Translations under genes and position numbers: made by a program
Source of the DNA: Actinoplanes auranticolor
Lineage (GTDB): Bacteria > Actinomycetota > Actinomycetes > Mycobacteriales > Micromonosporaceae
Direction: 5' to 3'
Length of the DNA stretch: 64,000 nucleotides
Assembly: GCF_018332655.1 (NCBI RefSeq)
Contig: NZ_BOQL01000068.1
Span: 1-64,000 of the forward strand
The notes under the pieces: generated by a model
What the model saw: only the letters and a program-made list of their open reading frames with translations
Told to the model about the DNA's origin: nothing
The model's database searches: none
Shown: piece by piece, positions 50,700 to 59,123 of the stretch
Layout of the letters: the number at the start of each line of letters is the position of its first letter
Numbering within the stretch: the first letter of the stretch is position 1

Positions 50700-53339
50700 A
50701 TGGCCGACACAGCCATCGTCACCACAGTGCCCGCCGAGGCACCGGACGAGATCGACAGCATGATCACCACGCTGGTCGAACACGGCCTCTCGGCGCTGGC
50801 CGCCTACGACGGGTTCACCCAGGAGCAGATCGACACCATCGTCGCCAAGGCGTCGGTGGCCGCGCTGAGCCGGCACACCGAGCTGGCCCGGCTGGCCGTC
50901 GAGGAGACCGGCCGGGGTGTGTTCGAGGACAAGGCCGTCAAGAACATCTTCGCCTGTGAGCACGTCCCGCACCACATGGCCGGGCTCAAGACGGTCGGGG
51001 TCGTCTCCCGGGACGAGATCAACGGCATCGTCGAGATCGCCGAGCCGGTCGGCGTGGTGTGCGCGGTCACCCCCGTGACCAATCCGACCTCCACCACGAT
51101 CTTCAAGGCGTTGCTCGCCCTCAAGACGCGGAATCCGGTCATCTTCGCCTTCCACCCGGCCGCCCAGCGGTGCAGCGCCGAAGCGGCGCGCATCGTCCGC
51201 GACGCGGCGATCGCGGCGGGCGCACCGGAGCACTGCGTCCAGTGGATCGCGAGCCCGTCCGTCGCGGCGACCGGCGCCCTGATGCGCCATCCCGGCGTGT
51301 CGGTCATCCTTGCCACCGGTGGCAATGCCATGGTGCGGGCGGCCTACTCGGCCGGGAAACCCGCACTGGGTGTCGGCGCCGGCAACGTGCCCGCCTACCT
51401 GCACCGCGACGCGAAGCTCGCCCGCGCGGTGCACGACGTCGTCCTGTCCAAGTCGTTCGACAACGGCATGATCTGCGCCTCCGAACAGGCGGCGATCATC
51501 GACGCGGAGATCTATCCCGCCGCGCTGGCCGAGTTCTCCAGGCTGCACGCCTACCGGGCGACCGCGCAGGACAAGGCCAAGCTCGAGCAGTTCATCTTCG
51601 GCGCACCGGCCGGCAGCGACGACTGCGCCGAGGGGCGGCTCAACGCGGAGGTCGTCGGCCGCAGCGCCCACTGGATCGCCGAGCGGGCCGGATTCACCGT
51701 GCCGCCCGACACCTCGATCATCCTGGTGGAGGTGAGCGGCGTGGGTCCGGCCGAGCCGCTGACCCGGGAGAAGCTGTGCCCGGTCCTGGCCGTGCTGCGG
51801 GCCGAGTCGACGCAGCAGGGCTTCGACCACGCCGCCCGGATGGTGGAGTTCCACGGCCTGGGACACAGCGCCGTGATCCACACCGAGGACGAGGCCGTCG
51901 CCGAGGCATACGGCCGGCAGGTCAAGGCGGTCCGGATCATCTGGAACGCACCGGCCTCCCAGGGCGGCATCGGCGACATGTACAACGCCTTCCTGCCCTC
52001 CCTCACCCTGGGTTGCGGCAGCTACGGGCGCAACTCGGTGTCCCACAACGTCACGGCCGTGGATCTGATAAACATCAAACGGATCGGCCGGCGCAGCAAC
52101 AACCTGCAATGGTTCAAGGTGCCGCCGAAGATCTACTTCGAGCCCAACTCGATCCGGTACCTGGCCGACATGCCCGACGTGCGGCGGGTCACCGTCGTGA
52201 CCGACCACACCATGACCCGGCTCGGCTACGTGGACCGGATCATCACCGTGCTGCAGCGCCGGCCGGAGCGGGTCGCCCTGCAGATCATCGACGACGTCGA
52301 GCCCGAGCCGAGCCTCGCGACCGTGGACCGCGGCGCGGAGCTGATGCGCTCCTTCCGGCCGGACACCATCATCGCGCTCGGCGGCGGATCGGCGATGGAC
52401 GCGGCGAAGGTGATGTGGCTGCGCTACGAGCACCCCGAGGTGGTCTTCTCCGACATGCGGGAGAAGTTCTTCGACGTGCGCAAGCGTGCCTTCACCTTCC
52501 CCACCCTGGGCGAGCGGGCCCGGCTCGTGTGCATCCCCACCACCTCGGGCACCGGTGCGGAGGTCACCCCGTTCGCCGTCATCACCGACGGCACGACCGG
52601 CAAGAAGTACCCCCTGGCCGACTACGCACTGACGCCCAGCGTCGCGATCGTCGACCCGGTGCTGGCCGCCGACCTGCCGCCGGCGATCACCGCGGACAGC
52701 GGATTCGACGCGCTGACCCACGCGATCGAGTCGTACGTGTCCGTCTACGCCAACGACTTCACCGACGGGCTCGCGCTGCAGGCGATCAAGATGATCTTCG
52801 GATACCTCGGCCGGGCCGTCGACGACGGCCCGAAAGATCCGGAAGCCCGCGAGAAGATGCACAACGCGGGCACCATTGCCGGCATGGCGTTCGGCAGCGC
52901 GTTTCTCGGCATCGTGCACGCCATGTCACATACCCTCGGCGCCACCTTCCACATCGCGCACGGCCGCACCAACGCCGTCCTGCTGCCGCATGTCATCCGT
53001 TACAACGGCTCGGTGCCGGCCAAGCTCACCGGCTGGCCCAAGTACGAGAGCTACCGGGCCCCCGAACGCTTCCAGGACATCGCCCGGATGCTCGGCCTGC
53101 CAGCCGCCACGCCCCAGGAGGGGGTGGAGTCGTTCGCTCAGGCGGTGGAGCAGCTGCGCCGCGACGTCGGGATCCAGGAGTCGTTCCAGCAGATCGGCGT
53201 CGACGAGCAGGCCTTCCTGGACGCAATGCCGCAGCAGTCCTTGAACGCCTACCAGGATCAGTGCGCGCCGGCGAACCCGCGGATGCCCATGCTCGACGAC
53301 ATGCAGGAGATCATGCGAGCCGCGTACTACGGCAAGTGA
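50700..53339 (+). CDS. adhE: Bifunctional acetaldehyde-CoA / alcohol dehydrogenase
   Basis: 879 residues from the ATG at 50700 with AGAAGGA upstream. The N-terminal aldehyde dehydrogenase domain (about 1-440) has the catalytic cysteine C259 (NGMICASEQ). The C-terminal iron alcohol dehydrogenase domain (about 460-879) shows NAD-binding GGGSAMDAAK and iron-ligand region HAMSHTLGATFHIAHGRTNA. It converts acetyl-CoA to ethanol with two NADH, the classical partner of pyruvate formate-lyase, also encoded in this window. It is full length and intact, and a DosR-like box lies upstream. Confidence 0.95.
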   Translation: MADTAIVTTVPAEAPDEIDSMITTLVEHGLSALAAYDGFTQEQIDTIVAKASVAALSRHTELARLAVEETGRGVFEDKAVKNIFACEHVPHHMAGLKTVGVVSRDEINGIVEIAEPVGVVCAVTPVTNPTSTTIFKALLALKTRNPVIFAFHPAAQRCSAEAARIVRDAAIAAGAPEHCVQWIASPSVAATGALMRHPGVSVILATGGNAMVRAAYSAGKPALGVGAGNVPAYLHRDAKLARAVHDVVLSKSFDNGMICASEQAAIIDAEIYPAALAEFSRLHAYRATAQDKAKLEQFIFGAPAGSDDCAEGRLNAEVVGRSAHWIAERAGFTVPPDTSIILVEVSGVGPAEPLTREKLCPVLAVLRAESTQQGFDHAARMVEFHGLGHSAVIHTEDEAVAEAYGRQVKAVRIIWNAPASQGGIGDMYNAFLPSLTLGCGSYGRNSVSHNVTAVDLINIKRIGRRSNNLQWFKVPPKIYFEPNSIRYLADMPDVRRVTVVTDHTMTRLGYVDRIITVLQRRPERVALQIIDDVEPEPSLATVDRGAELMRSFRPDTIIALGGGSAMDAAKVMWLRYEHPEVVFSDMREKFFDVRKRAFTFPTLGERARLVCIPTTSGTGAEVTPFAVITDGTTGKKYPLADYALTPSVAIVDPVLAADLPPAITADSGFDALTHAIESYVSVYANDFTDGLALQAIKMIFGYLGRAVDDGPKDPEAREKMHNAGTIAGMAFGSAFLGIVHAMSHTLGATFHIAHGRTNAVLLPHVIRYNGSVPAKLTGWPKYESYRAPERFQDIARMLGLPAATPQEGVESFAQAVEQLRRDVGIQESFQQIGVDEQAFLDAMPQQSLNAYQDQCAPANPRMPMLDDMQEIMRAAYYGK

Positions 53340-53340
53340 C

Positions 53341-53354
53341 CGGACCAAAGTCCC
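53341..53354 (+). promoter_or_regulatory. DosR-box-like palindrome upstream of a tandem universal stress protein
   Basis: CGGAC-CAAA-GTCCC, one mismatch from the core and flanked by extra symmetry (CCGG...CCGG), ending 59 bases before the ATG at 53413. It begins just after the adhE stop. Confidence 0.6.
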
Positions 53355-53412
53355 GGCCATCCCGGTCCGTCGGCCGTTCTCCCGGGCCGGGGCCGGGCCT
53401 ACCGTCCAAGGT

Positions 53413-54339
53413 ATGCACACCGACGTGTCGGACCCGCAGCAGCTTCCCGTCGTGGTCGCTATCGACCAGGCCCGGGAGCACCTGGCCATCGTCGATCTCG
53501 GGGTCGAGGAGGCGACGCGACGCCAGGCGTCCCTGGCCATCGTGCACGTCTGGCCGAGTCGTTACAGCGCGACGACGCGCACCCGCAGCCCCATCCCCAC
53601 CGAGGCGGACAGCCGGCATCTGCTCGAACTCGCGGCGCGGCGTGCTCGCCATCAGGCACCCCGGTTGCGCGTCAGCACCGAACTGCTCAGCGGAAGGGCC
53701 TCCACCGTGCTGACCGAGCGGTCGGCCGCGGCGCGGCTGCTGGTGGTGGGCCATCGTGACGAAGCGCTGACCCAGCCGAGCTGGGGGTCGACCGCGACGT
53801 ACCTCGCCCATCAGAGCGTCTGCCCGCTGCTCGTGCACCGCGGAACCGCCCCGCAGCGCGGGCCGGTGGTGCTGGCGGCGTCGGGTCAGCAACGGTCCAC
53901 GTCGACTGTGGCGTGCGCATACGAGGAAGCGGACCGGTACGGGTCGCGCCTCGTCGCGCTGCACGTGGTGGCCTCGTCATCCGGTGCGGAGCCCACCGCC
54001 GACGGCGATCTCGCTGCCGGGCGCGCGCAGGCCGACCGGCAATTGGCCGAGGCGCTGACCGGCTGGGCCTGGACCTGCCCGGACGTGGTCGTCGAGCGTC
54101 TGGTCGTGCAGGACATCGATGCCGGCTACACCCTGCAGCGTGCCGCCCGGCGGAGCCGTCTCCTGGTTGCCGGGATGGGGCGCACCGGCCGATTCGCCGA
54201 ACTCGTCTACGGATCACTGGGTATTGCGGCCATGCGCGGTGCCGTCTGTCCGGTGCTGCTGATCCCGCCCGGCTGGCGCGTCCGGCCCACGAACGAAACG
54301 GCCGGTTCCGCGGCGATGCTGAGCGGGAACGTGGCCTAA
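53413..54339 (+). CDS. Universal stress protein, tandem
   Basis: 308 residues with two Usp folds: about 14-140 (PVVVAIDQAREHLAIVDLGV to CPLLVHRG) and about 150-290 (PVVLAASGQQRSTSTVACAYEEA to CPVLLIPP). The first lacks the ATP-loop glycines (VVGHRDEALTQPSWGS); the second keeps only a partial form (AGMGRTGRFAELVYGSLG). So it probably does not bind ATP as classical Usp proteins do. It has its own DosR-like box and lies tail to tail with the sensor kinase gene. Confidence 0.82.
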   Translation: MHTDVSDPQQLPVVVAIDQAREHLAIVDLGVEEATRRQASLAIVHVWPSRYSATTRTRSPIPTEADSRHLLELAARRARHQAPRLRVSTELLSGRASTVLTERSAAARLLVVGHRDEALTQPSWGSTATYLAHQSVCPLLVHRGTAPQRGPVVLAASGQQRSTSTVACAYEEADRYGSRLVALHVVASSSGAEPTADGDLAAGRAQADRQLAEALTGWAWTCPDVVVERLVVQDIDAGYTLQRAARRSRLLVAGMGRTGRFAELVYGSLGIAAMRGAVCPVLLIPPGWRVRPTNETAGSAAMLSGNVA

Positions 54340-54373
54340 GCCTCTGCTCTGCCGCGCCGGAGGTCCCGCACCC

Positions 54374-56095
54374 TCAGCCGGTGATCGGGACCTTCCACAC
54401 CACCGTCGTGCCGCCGGCGTCGCCGGGCCCGGCTTCGAAGGTCCCGCCGAGGTCATGGGCCCGTTCGCCCATGTTGACGACCCCTCCCCGGGCGCGGCCG
54501 GGATCCATGCCGACACCGTTGTCCTCGACGATGACCACGACGGATCCGTCGGCGGCGCATATCGACACCCGGGCCGTCGTCGCATCCGCGTGTCGCGCGA
54601 CGTTGGAGAGCGCCTCTCGGACCACCGCCAGGATCTCCGGAGCTATGTCGTCGGGCACGGCGCTGTCGACCGGCCCCGAAACGTCCAGCACCGGGCGGAA
54701 GCCGAGCGTCTCGGCGGCTGCCTCGACGGCATCCCGCAACTCTGTGCGCAGGGTGGTGCCGACCGGGGCGCGTAGTTCGAAGATCGAGCGGCGGATGTCG
54801 CGGATCGTGGCGTCGAGGTCGTCGACGGCGGCATTGATGCGCTTGACGGTGTCGGGGCGGACAGCTTGCGGTGCGATGGCCTGTAGCTGCATCCCGGTGG
54901 CGAACAGCCGCTGGATGACGACGTCGTGCAGGTCGCGGGCGATGCGCTCGCGATCCTCGAGCACGACGAACAGTTCCCGCTCGTCCTGGGCGCGGGCCCG
55001 TTCCAGTGCGAGAGCGGCCTGACCGGCGAAGCTGGACAGCATGGTGGCGTCATCGGCCGGGCGTGCTGCCCGTCCGGCCTGGTGCGCGACGATGAGGACG
55101 CCGTGCAGGGTGTCGACGGCTGTCAGCGGCGCCGCCAGGGCCGGTCCGTCCGGAACGACGCCGGGCCACTCGGCAGCCGCCCGTAGGTCCTCGACCAGAG
55201 TGAGGGTCTCCTGTCCGAAGACCTTCACCGTCTCGTCGTCCACCGGCAGCGTCCGCCCGACCAGCTCCGCCGAGGCCGCGTCGCTGCCGTCGGCTACCTC
55301 GATGGTGTACCGGTGGGCGTCCTCGTCGTACAGCAGCACCAGCACCAGGTCGGCTTCGGACACCTCCCGCGCCCGGCGGGCGATCAGTTGCAGGGCTTCG
55401 GTGCGTCGTACCGTGCCGAGCAGCACGGACGTGATCTCCGCAGCGGCGGCGAGCCAGCGCTCACGGCGCCGGGCGAGGGCGAACAGGCGTGCGTTGTCGA
55501 TGGCGACCCCGGCCGCGGCGGCCAGCGCACCGACGATCTCCTCGTCATCGTCGCTGAACTCGTCGGCGCCCTGTTTCTCGGCGAGATACAGGTTGCCGAA
55601 GATCTGGTCGCGGGTGCGCACCGGTACGCCGAGGAAGCTGTGCATGGGCGGGTGGTGCGGCGGGAAGCCGAAAGAACGCTGGTGCCGGGTGATATCGGGC
55701 ATCCGGACCCGCTGCGGATCGGTGATCAGCAGACCGAGCACACCCCGGCCTCGGGGGAGGTCACCGATCTCGGCGTGCGCCTCCGGGTCGATGCCGTGAG
55801 TGATGAAGTCGGACAACAGCTGGTCCTCACCGAGCACACCGAGCGCGCCGTACCGCGCGCCGGCGAGCGCGCACGCCGACTTCACGATGCGCTGCAGCGT
55901 GCTGCGCAGGTCGAGGTCGGTGCTGATACCGACGACCGCGTCGAGCAGCGCCCTCAGCCGCTCCCGGCTGGTCACGACGTCGCCGACGCGGTCGAGCATC
56001 TCCTGCAGGAGCTCGTCGAGCCGGACCCGTGACAGCGGACCCAGCCCGAGCGAAGGCGGATCGAGCCGTTCATCCGTGCTGCGGTTGCCGACCAT
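54374..56095 (-). CDS. DosS/DevS-like GAF-GAF sensor histidine kinase
   Basis: 573 residues. GAF-A (about 62-205) aligns with the haem domain of mycobacterial DosS. H148 in PPHHPPMHSFLGVPV stands where the proximal haem ligand His149 is, and Y170 (FGNLYL), 22 residues later, where Tyr171 lies. GAF-B spans about 230-375. The HisKA_3 phospho-acceptor is H390 (RIARDLHDVVIQRLF), and the C-terminal ATPase has DNGVGMD and GTFEAGPGDAGGTTV. No membrane segments. It should sense oxygen, NO, CO or redox state and phosphorylate the DosR-like regulator at 57725. It is cotranscribed with the universal stress protein 28 bases upstream. Confidence 0.92.
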   Translation of the reverse strand: MVGNRSTDERLDPPSLGLGPLSRVRLDELLQEMLDRVGDVVTSRERLRALLDAVVGISTDLDLRSTLQRIVKSACALAGARYGALGVLGEDQLLSDFITHGIDPEAHAEIGDLPRGRGVLGLLITDPQRVRMPDITRHQRSFGFPPHHPPMHSFLGVPVRTRDQIFGNLYLAEKQGADEFSDDDEEIVGALAAAAGVAIDNARLFALARRRERWLAAAAEITSVLLGTVRRTEALQLIARRAREVSEADLVLVLLYDEDAHRYTIEVADGSDAASAELVGRTLPVDDETVKVFGQETLTLVEDLRAAAEWPGVVPDGPALAAPLTAVDTLHGVLIVAHQAGRAARPADDATMLSSFAGQAALALERARAQDERELFVVLEDRERIARDLHDVVIQRLFATGMQLQAIAPQAVRPDTVKRINAAVDDLDATIRDIRRSIFELRAPVGTTLRTELRDAVEAAAETLGFRPVLDVSGPVDSAVPDDIAPEILAVVREALSNVARHADATTARVSICAADGSVVVIVEDNGVGMDPGRARGGVVNMGERAHDLGGTFEAGPGDAGGTTVVWKVPITG

Positions 56096-56123
56096 GAGCT
56101 GATGCTATCGGCCATCGGCTTGA

Positions 56124-56993
56124 TCAGGCGCCGGGCAGTTCGCGGACGACAGCCACGGTGCAGGCGGAGTGGTGCAGCAGGTGCTGACTGACCGAGCCGA
56201 GCACCATGCCGCGGACGGCGCCCCGGCCCCGGGTGCCCACCACCAGCAGCTGAGCGGTCGTGCTGGCCAGCGCCAGGGCGTTGGCCGGGTGATCCACGAC
56301 GGCCTCGGCGCTGATGTCCAGGTGCGGGTACTTGTCGCGCCAGCCGGCGACGAGCTCGTCGAGTGGGCGTCGCTCCTCGGCGGTGACGGTGCGTGTGACC
56401 AGGGCGCTGTTCTCCCAGATGCCGGTTACCGGCCGCCAGGCGCGGATCACCCGCAGCGGTACGCCACGCGCCACGGCCTGCTCGACCGCGAAGTCGAGCG
56501 CAAGGTGTGCCGACGGAGAGTCGTCCACGCCGACCACCACCGGCCGGGTCGCCGCGGCGTCGCCGCGGACCACGATCACCGGGCAGTGGGCGTGCGCGCT
56601 GACGGCTACGCTGACCGAGCCGAGGAGGCCGGCCACGGCGCTGTGCCCGCGGCTGCCCACCACGATCAGGCCGGCGTCGGCGGAACGCTCGATGAGCATC
56701 AGTGCCGTGCTCGCCTGGACGATGGAGATCTCGGTGCGGACCCCGGGATGGGTCTGCTTCGCCGCGGTGACGGCCTCGTGCAGGCTGCCCTTGATGGCCC
56801 GGTCGGTCTCGCCGTCCGGCCACACCGCGGGCGCGGGGATGGTCGACGCCGCCGGTGCCCATTCCGGCCATTCGTAGGCGTAGAAGAACTCGACCAGGGC
56901 GGCGGTGCGGGCGGCCTCGTCGAGCGCCCAGCGGGCGGCAGCCCGGGCGTCGGCCGACCGGTCGTATCCGACGATGATTCGCTTGGCGGTCAT
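56124..56993 (-). CDS. Universal stress protein, tandem, both ATP loops intact
   Basis: 289 residues from the ATG at 56993 with GAGGAG upstream. Both Usp domains keep the ATP-binding pattern: GSRGHSAVAGLLGSVS (about 122-137) and GTRGRGAVRGMVLGSVS (about 262-278), each followed by C-P/T-V-VV. It is the most canonical Usp in the window. It precedes the DosS-like kinase gene by 28 bases, so sensor and stress protein are coexpressed, with a DosR-like box 62 bases upstream that would give positive feedback. Confidence 0.9.
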   Translation of the reverse strand: MTAKRIIVGYDRSADARAAARWALDEAARTAALVEFFYAYEWPEWAPAASTIPAPAVWPDGETDRAIKGSLHEAVTAAKQTHPGVRTEISIVQASTALMLIERSADAGLIVVGSRGHSAVAGLLGSVSVAVSAHAHCPVIVVRGDAAATRPVVVGVDDSPSAHLALDFAVEQAVARGVPLRVIRAWRPVTGIWENSALVTRTVTAEERRPLDELVAGWRDKYPHLDISAEAVVDHPANALALASTTAQLLVVGTRGRGAVRGMVLGSVSQHLLHHSACTVAVVRELPGA

Positions 56994-57054
56994 GGCGGTA
57001 CTCCTCTTCGATGGTCCTGCCCTCATCGTCGTATCCGTCGATGCCCGCGGGTCA

Positions 57055-57068
57055 GGGCCGTAAGTCAC
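57055..57068 (-). promoter_or_regulatory. DosR-box-like site upstream of the Usp-dosS operon
   Basis: GGGCC-GTAA-GTCAC, two mismatches from the core, 62 bases from the ATG at 56993. Its place upstream of the sensor gene suggests autoregulation. Confidence 0.45.
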
Positions 57069-57071
57069 GTG

Positions 57072-57590
57072 TCAGAGGGTCGCTGGGGCGCCCCGGCGGC
57101 GGCTGAGGCGCAACGCCACCCCCGGCACCAGCGCGACGGCCGCGCAGGCCGACAGCTCCACCAGGGTCAGGGACGCGGTGCCGAGCAGGGTCTGCAGCGG
57201 CCCGAGGAGCACACCGGCGATCTGCAGGACCGCCGACAGTGCCACCGCACCCAGCAGTGACCAGTTACGTTGGGTGCCGGGTTCCGAGGTGGCCCGCACG
57301 GCCAGGGCGACGCCCAGCTGAGCCAGCCCGAGCACCACGAACATGACCTACTGCCACGGCCGGTCGAGCTGGTGTGCCGTCACACCGGCCGCCAGGACGA
57401 CGGCCGCGACGCACAGACCACCGATCAGGACGCTGCGCAGCAACCCGTCGCCGAGGACCGACTCCTGCGGTGACCGCGGGCGGCGGCGCAGCACGCCGGC
57501 CTCGGCGGGCTCGGCTCCCATCGCTACCCCGGGGATGCCGTGCGTCAACAGGTTGACCCACAGCAATTGCCCGGGCAGCAGCGGGGCATC
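57072..57590 (-). pseudogene. C-terminal remnant of a P-type cation-transporting ATPase
   Basis: From about 57590 the minus strand encodes PLLPGQLLWVNLLTHGIPGV, then AMGAEPAEAGVLRRRPRSPQESVLG, the transmembrane region following the hinge of PMA/Ca-type P-type ATPases. The frame stops at TAG (57348-57350) after HQLDRPWQ, and resumes in the same frame with VMFVVLGLAQLGVALAVR to residue end at 57072. The phosphorylation motif, ATP domain and first helices (about 600 or more residues) are absent. It is therefore a 5'-truncated pseudogene with an additional nonsense codon. Confidence 0.75.
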
Positions 57591-57637
57591 GTCGGGCGCC
57601 GCATCTCCAGGCTGCGCGGATCATGCCCACAACAGCA

Positions 57638-57651
57638 GGGCCGTTGGACCC
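57638..57651 (+). promoter_or_regulatory. DosR-box-like site upstream of dosR
   Basis: GGGCC-GTTG-GACCC, two mismatches but near-symmetric, ending 74 bases before the dosR ATG. The same half-sites recur at 62563-62576. Confidence 0.45.
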
Positions 57652-57724
57652 GGGTGACCGGGTCTCCGGGGGAAAGGCGACCCCGCCCTTGGCGCGCGGC
57701 GCGCGGGTGAGTATGAAGTGAGGC

Positions 57725-58369
57725 ATGATTCGTGTCTTTCTCCTCGACGACCATGAGGTCGTCCGCCGTGGCCTCGTCGACCTGCTCCAGGCCGCCGGCG
57801 ACATCGAGGTGGTGGGCGAGTCCGGTTCCGCCCAGGAGGCGACCCGGCGCATCCCGGCGCTGCGGCCGGACGTGGCGATCCTCGATGCCCGGTTGCCCGA
57901 CGGCAGCGGGATCGACGTGTGCCGCGATGTACGGGCCGTGGACTCGTCGATCAAGGGTCTGATCCTGACCTCGTACGAGGACGACGAGGCGCTGTTCGCC
58001 GCGATCATGGCCGGCGCCGCCGGTTACGTGCTCAAGCAGATCCGCGGCACCGACCTGGTCGACGGCATCCGCCGGGTCGCGGCCGGGCAGTCGCTGCTGG
58101 ATCCGGTGGTGACCCAGCGGGTGCTCGAACGCATCCGTCACGGCGTCGAACAGCCCCGCGAGCTGGCGTCCCTGACCGACCAGGAACGCAGGATCCTCGA
58201 GTACGTGGCCGAAGGGCTGACCAACCGCGAGATCGCCGGCCGGATGTTCCTGGCGGAGAAGACCGTCAAGAACTACGTCTCCAGCCTGCTCGCCAAGCTC
58301 GGCCTGGAGCGGCGTACCCAAGCCGCTGTGCTCGCCACCCGGCTGCTGCGCGAGCATCCGCACCCCTGA
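57725..58369 (+). CDS. dosR: DosR/DevR-like NarL-family response regulator
   Basis: 214 residues. The receiver domain has D8-D9, phospho-acceptor D54 (AILDARLPDG) and K104 (GYVLKQIRG), the same positions as in mycobacterial DosR. The C-terminal LuxR-type helix-turn-helix (TDQERRILEYVAEGLTNREI, then FLAEKTVKNYVSSLLAKLG) preserves K179, K182 and N183, the DosR residues that contact the GGGAC half-site. It is the likely activator of the island through the GGGAC-N4-GTCCC palindromes found here. Its cognate kinase is encoded 1.6 kb away on the other strand. AGTGAGG precedes the ATG. Confidence 0.92.
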   Translation: MIRVFLLDDHEVVRRGLVDLLQAAGDIEVVGESGSAQEATRRIPALRPDVAILDARLPDGSGIDVCRDVRAVDSSIKGLILTSYEDDEALFAAIMAGAAGYVLKQIRGTDLVDGIRRVAAGQSLLDPVVTQRVLERIRHGVEQPRELASLTDQERRILEYVAEGLTNREIAGRMFLAEKTVKNYVSSLLAKLGLERRTQAAVLATRLLREHPHP

Positions 58370-58373
58370 GGCG

Positions 58374-59123
58374 TCAGTACACCGCCAGGCCGCGGGCGCG
58401 GAACTGGCCACGAACCCGGTCGAGGAGCTCGGCGCCGGGCGGCTCGGTGTCCGCGAGCGGGAAGTCGAGGCCGAGCGCCGCGTACTTGGCCGCGCCGAGG
58501 CGGTGGAACGGCAGCACCTCGACCCGTTCGACGCTCGGTACCCCGGCCACGATGTCCGCGACCGCGTCGACGTTCGCCGGGTCGTCGGTGAGTCCCGGCA
58601 CGAGCACGAAGCGTACCCAGATCGGGATGCCGCGCTCGGCCAGGCGCTGCGCGAAGCGGATCGTCGGTTCCAGCCGGCCGGTCCCGGTGACCTCGCGATA
58701 GGTGTCCTCGTTGCCCGACTTGATGTCGAGCAGCACCAGGTCGACGGAGTCCAGCAGGGCGTCGTCGGCCCGGTCGCCGTAGAAGCCGCTGGTGTCCAGG
58801 GCGGTGTGCAGGCCGAGCTCCTTGCACCGGGCCAGCACAGAACGGACGAAACCCGGCTGCTGCAACGGCTCGCCGCCGCTGAGCGTGACACCGCCGCCGG
58901 CGACCTTGATGAACCGCTCGTAACGGCGGATCTGCGTGACGAGCTCGTCGACGGTGGTCGGCTCGCCGTTGCGCTGGTACCAGGTGTCCGGGCTGTGGCA
59001 GTACTGGCAGCGCAGCGGGCAGCCCGCCAGGAACGCGACGAAGCGGGTGCCGGGCCCGTCCACTCCGGTCGAGACGTCGAAGGAGTGGACGGAGCCGGTC
59101 AGGGGCGCGGCCGTGGTGGTCAT
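58374..59123 (-). CDS. pflA: Pyruvate formate-lyase-activating enzyme (radical SAM)
   Basis: 249 residues from the ATG at 59123, overlapping the pyruvate formate-lyase stop by four bases. The radical SAM cluster motif CxxxCxxC is C35-PLR-C39-QY-C42, followed by the glycine-rich GGGVTLSGGEPLQQ and late VRFVLVPGLTDD. It generates the glycyl radical on the preceding gene's product under anaerobic conditions. Length is normal and there is no extra ferredoxin insert, as expected for PflA rather than other glycyl-radical activases. Confidence 0.94.
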   Translation of the reverse strand: MTTTAAPLTGSVHSFDVSTGVDGPGTRFVAFLAGCPLRCQYCHSPDTWYQRNGEPTTVDELVTQIRRYERFIKVAGGGVTLSGGEPLQQPGFVRSVLARCKELGLHTALDTSGFYGDRADDALLDSVDLVLLDIKSGNEDTYREVTGTGRLEPTIRFAQRLAERGIPIWVRFVLVPGLTDDPANVDAVADIVAGVPSVERVEVLPFHRLGAAKYAALGLDFPLADTEPPGAELLDRVRGQFRARGLAVY

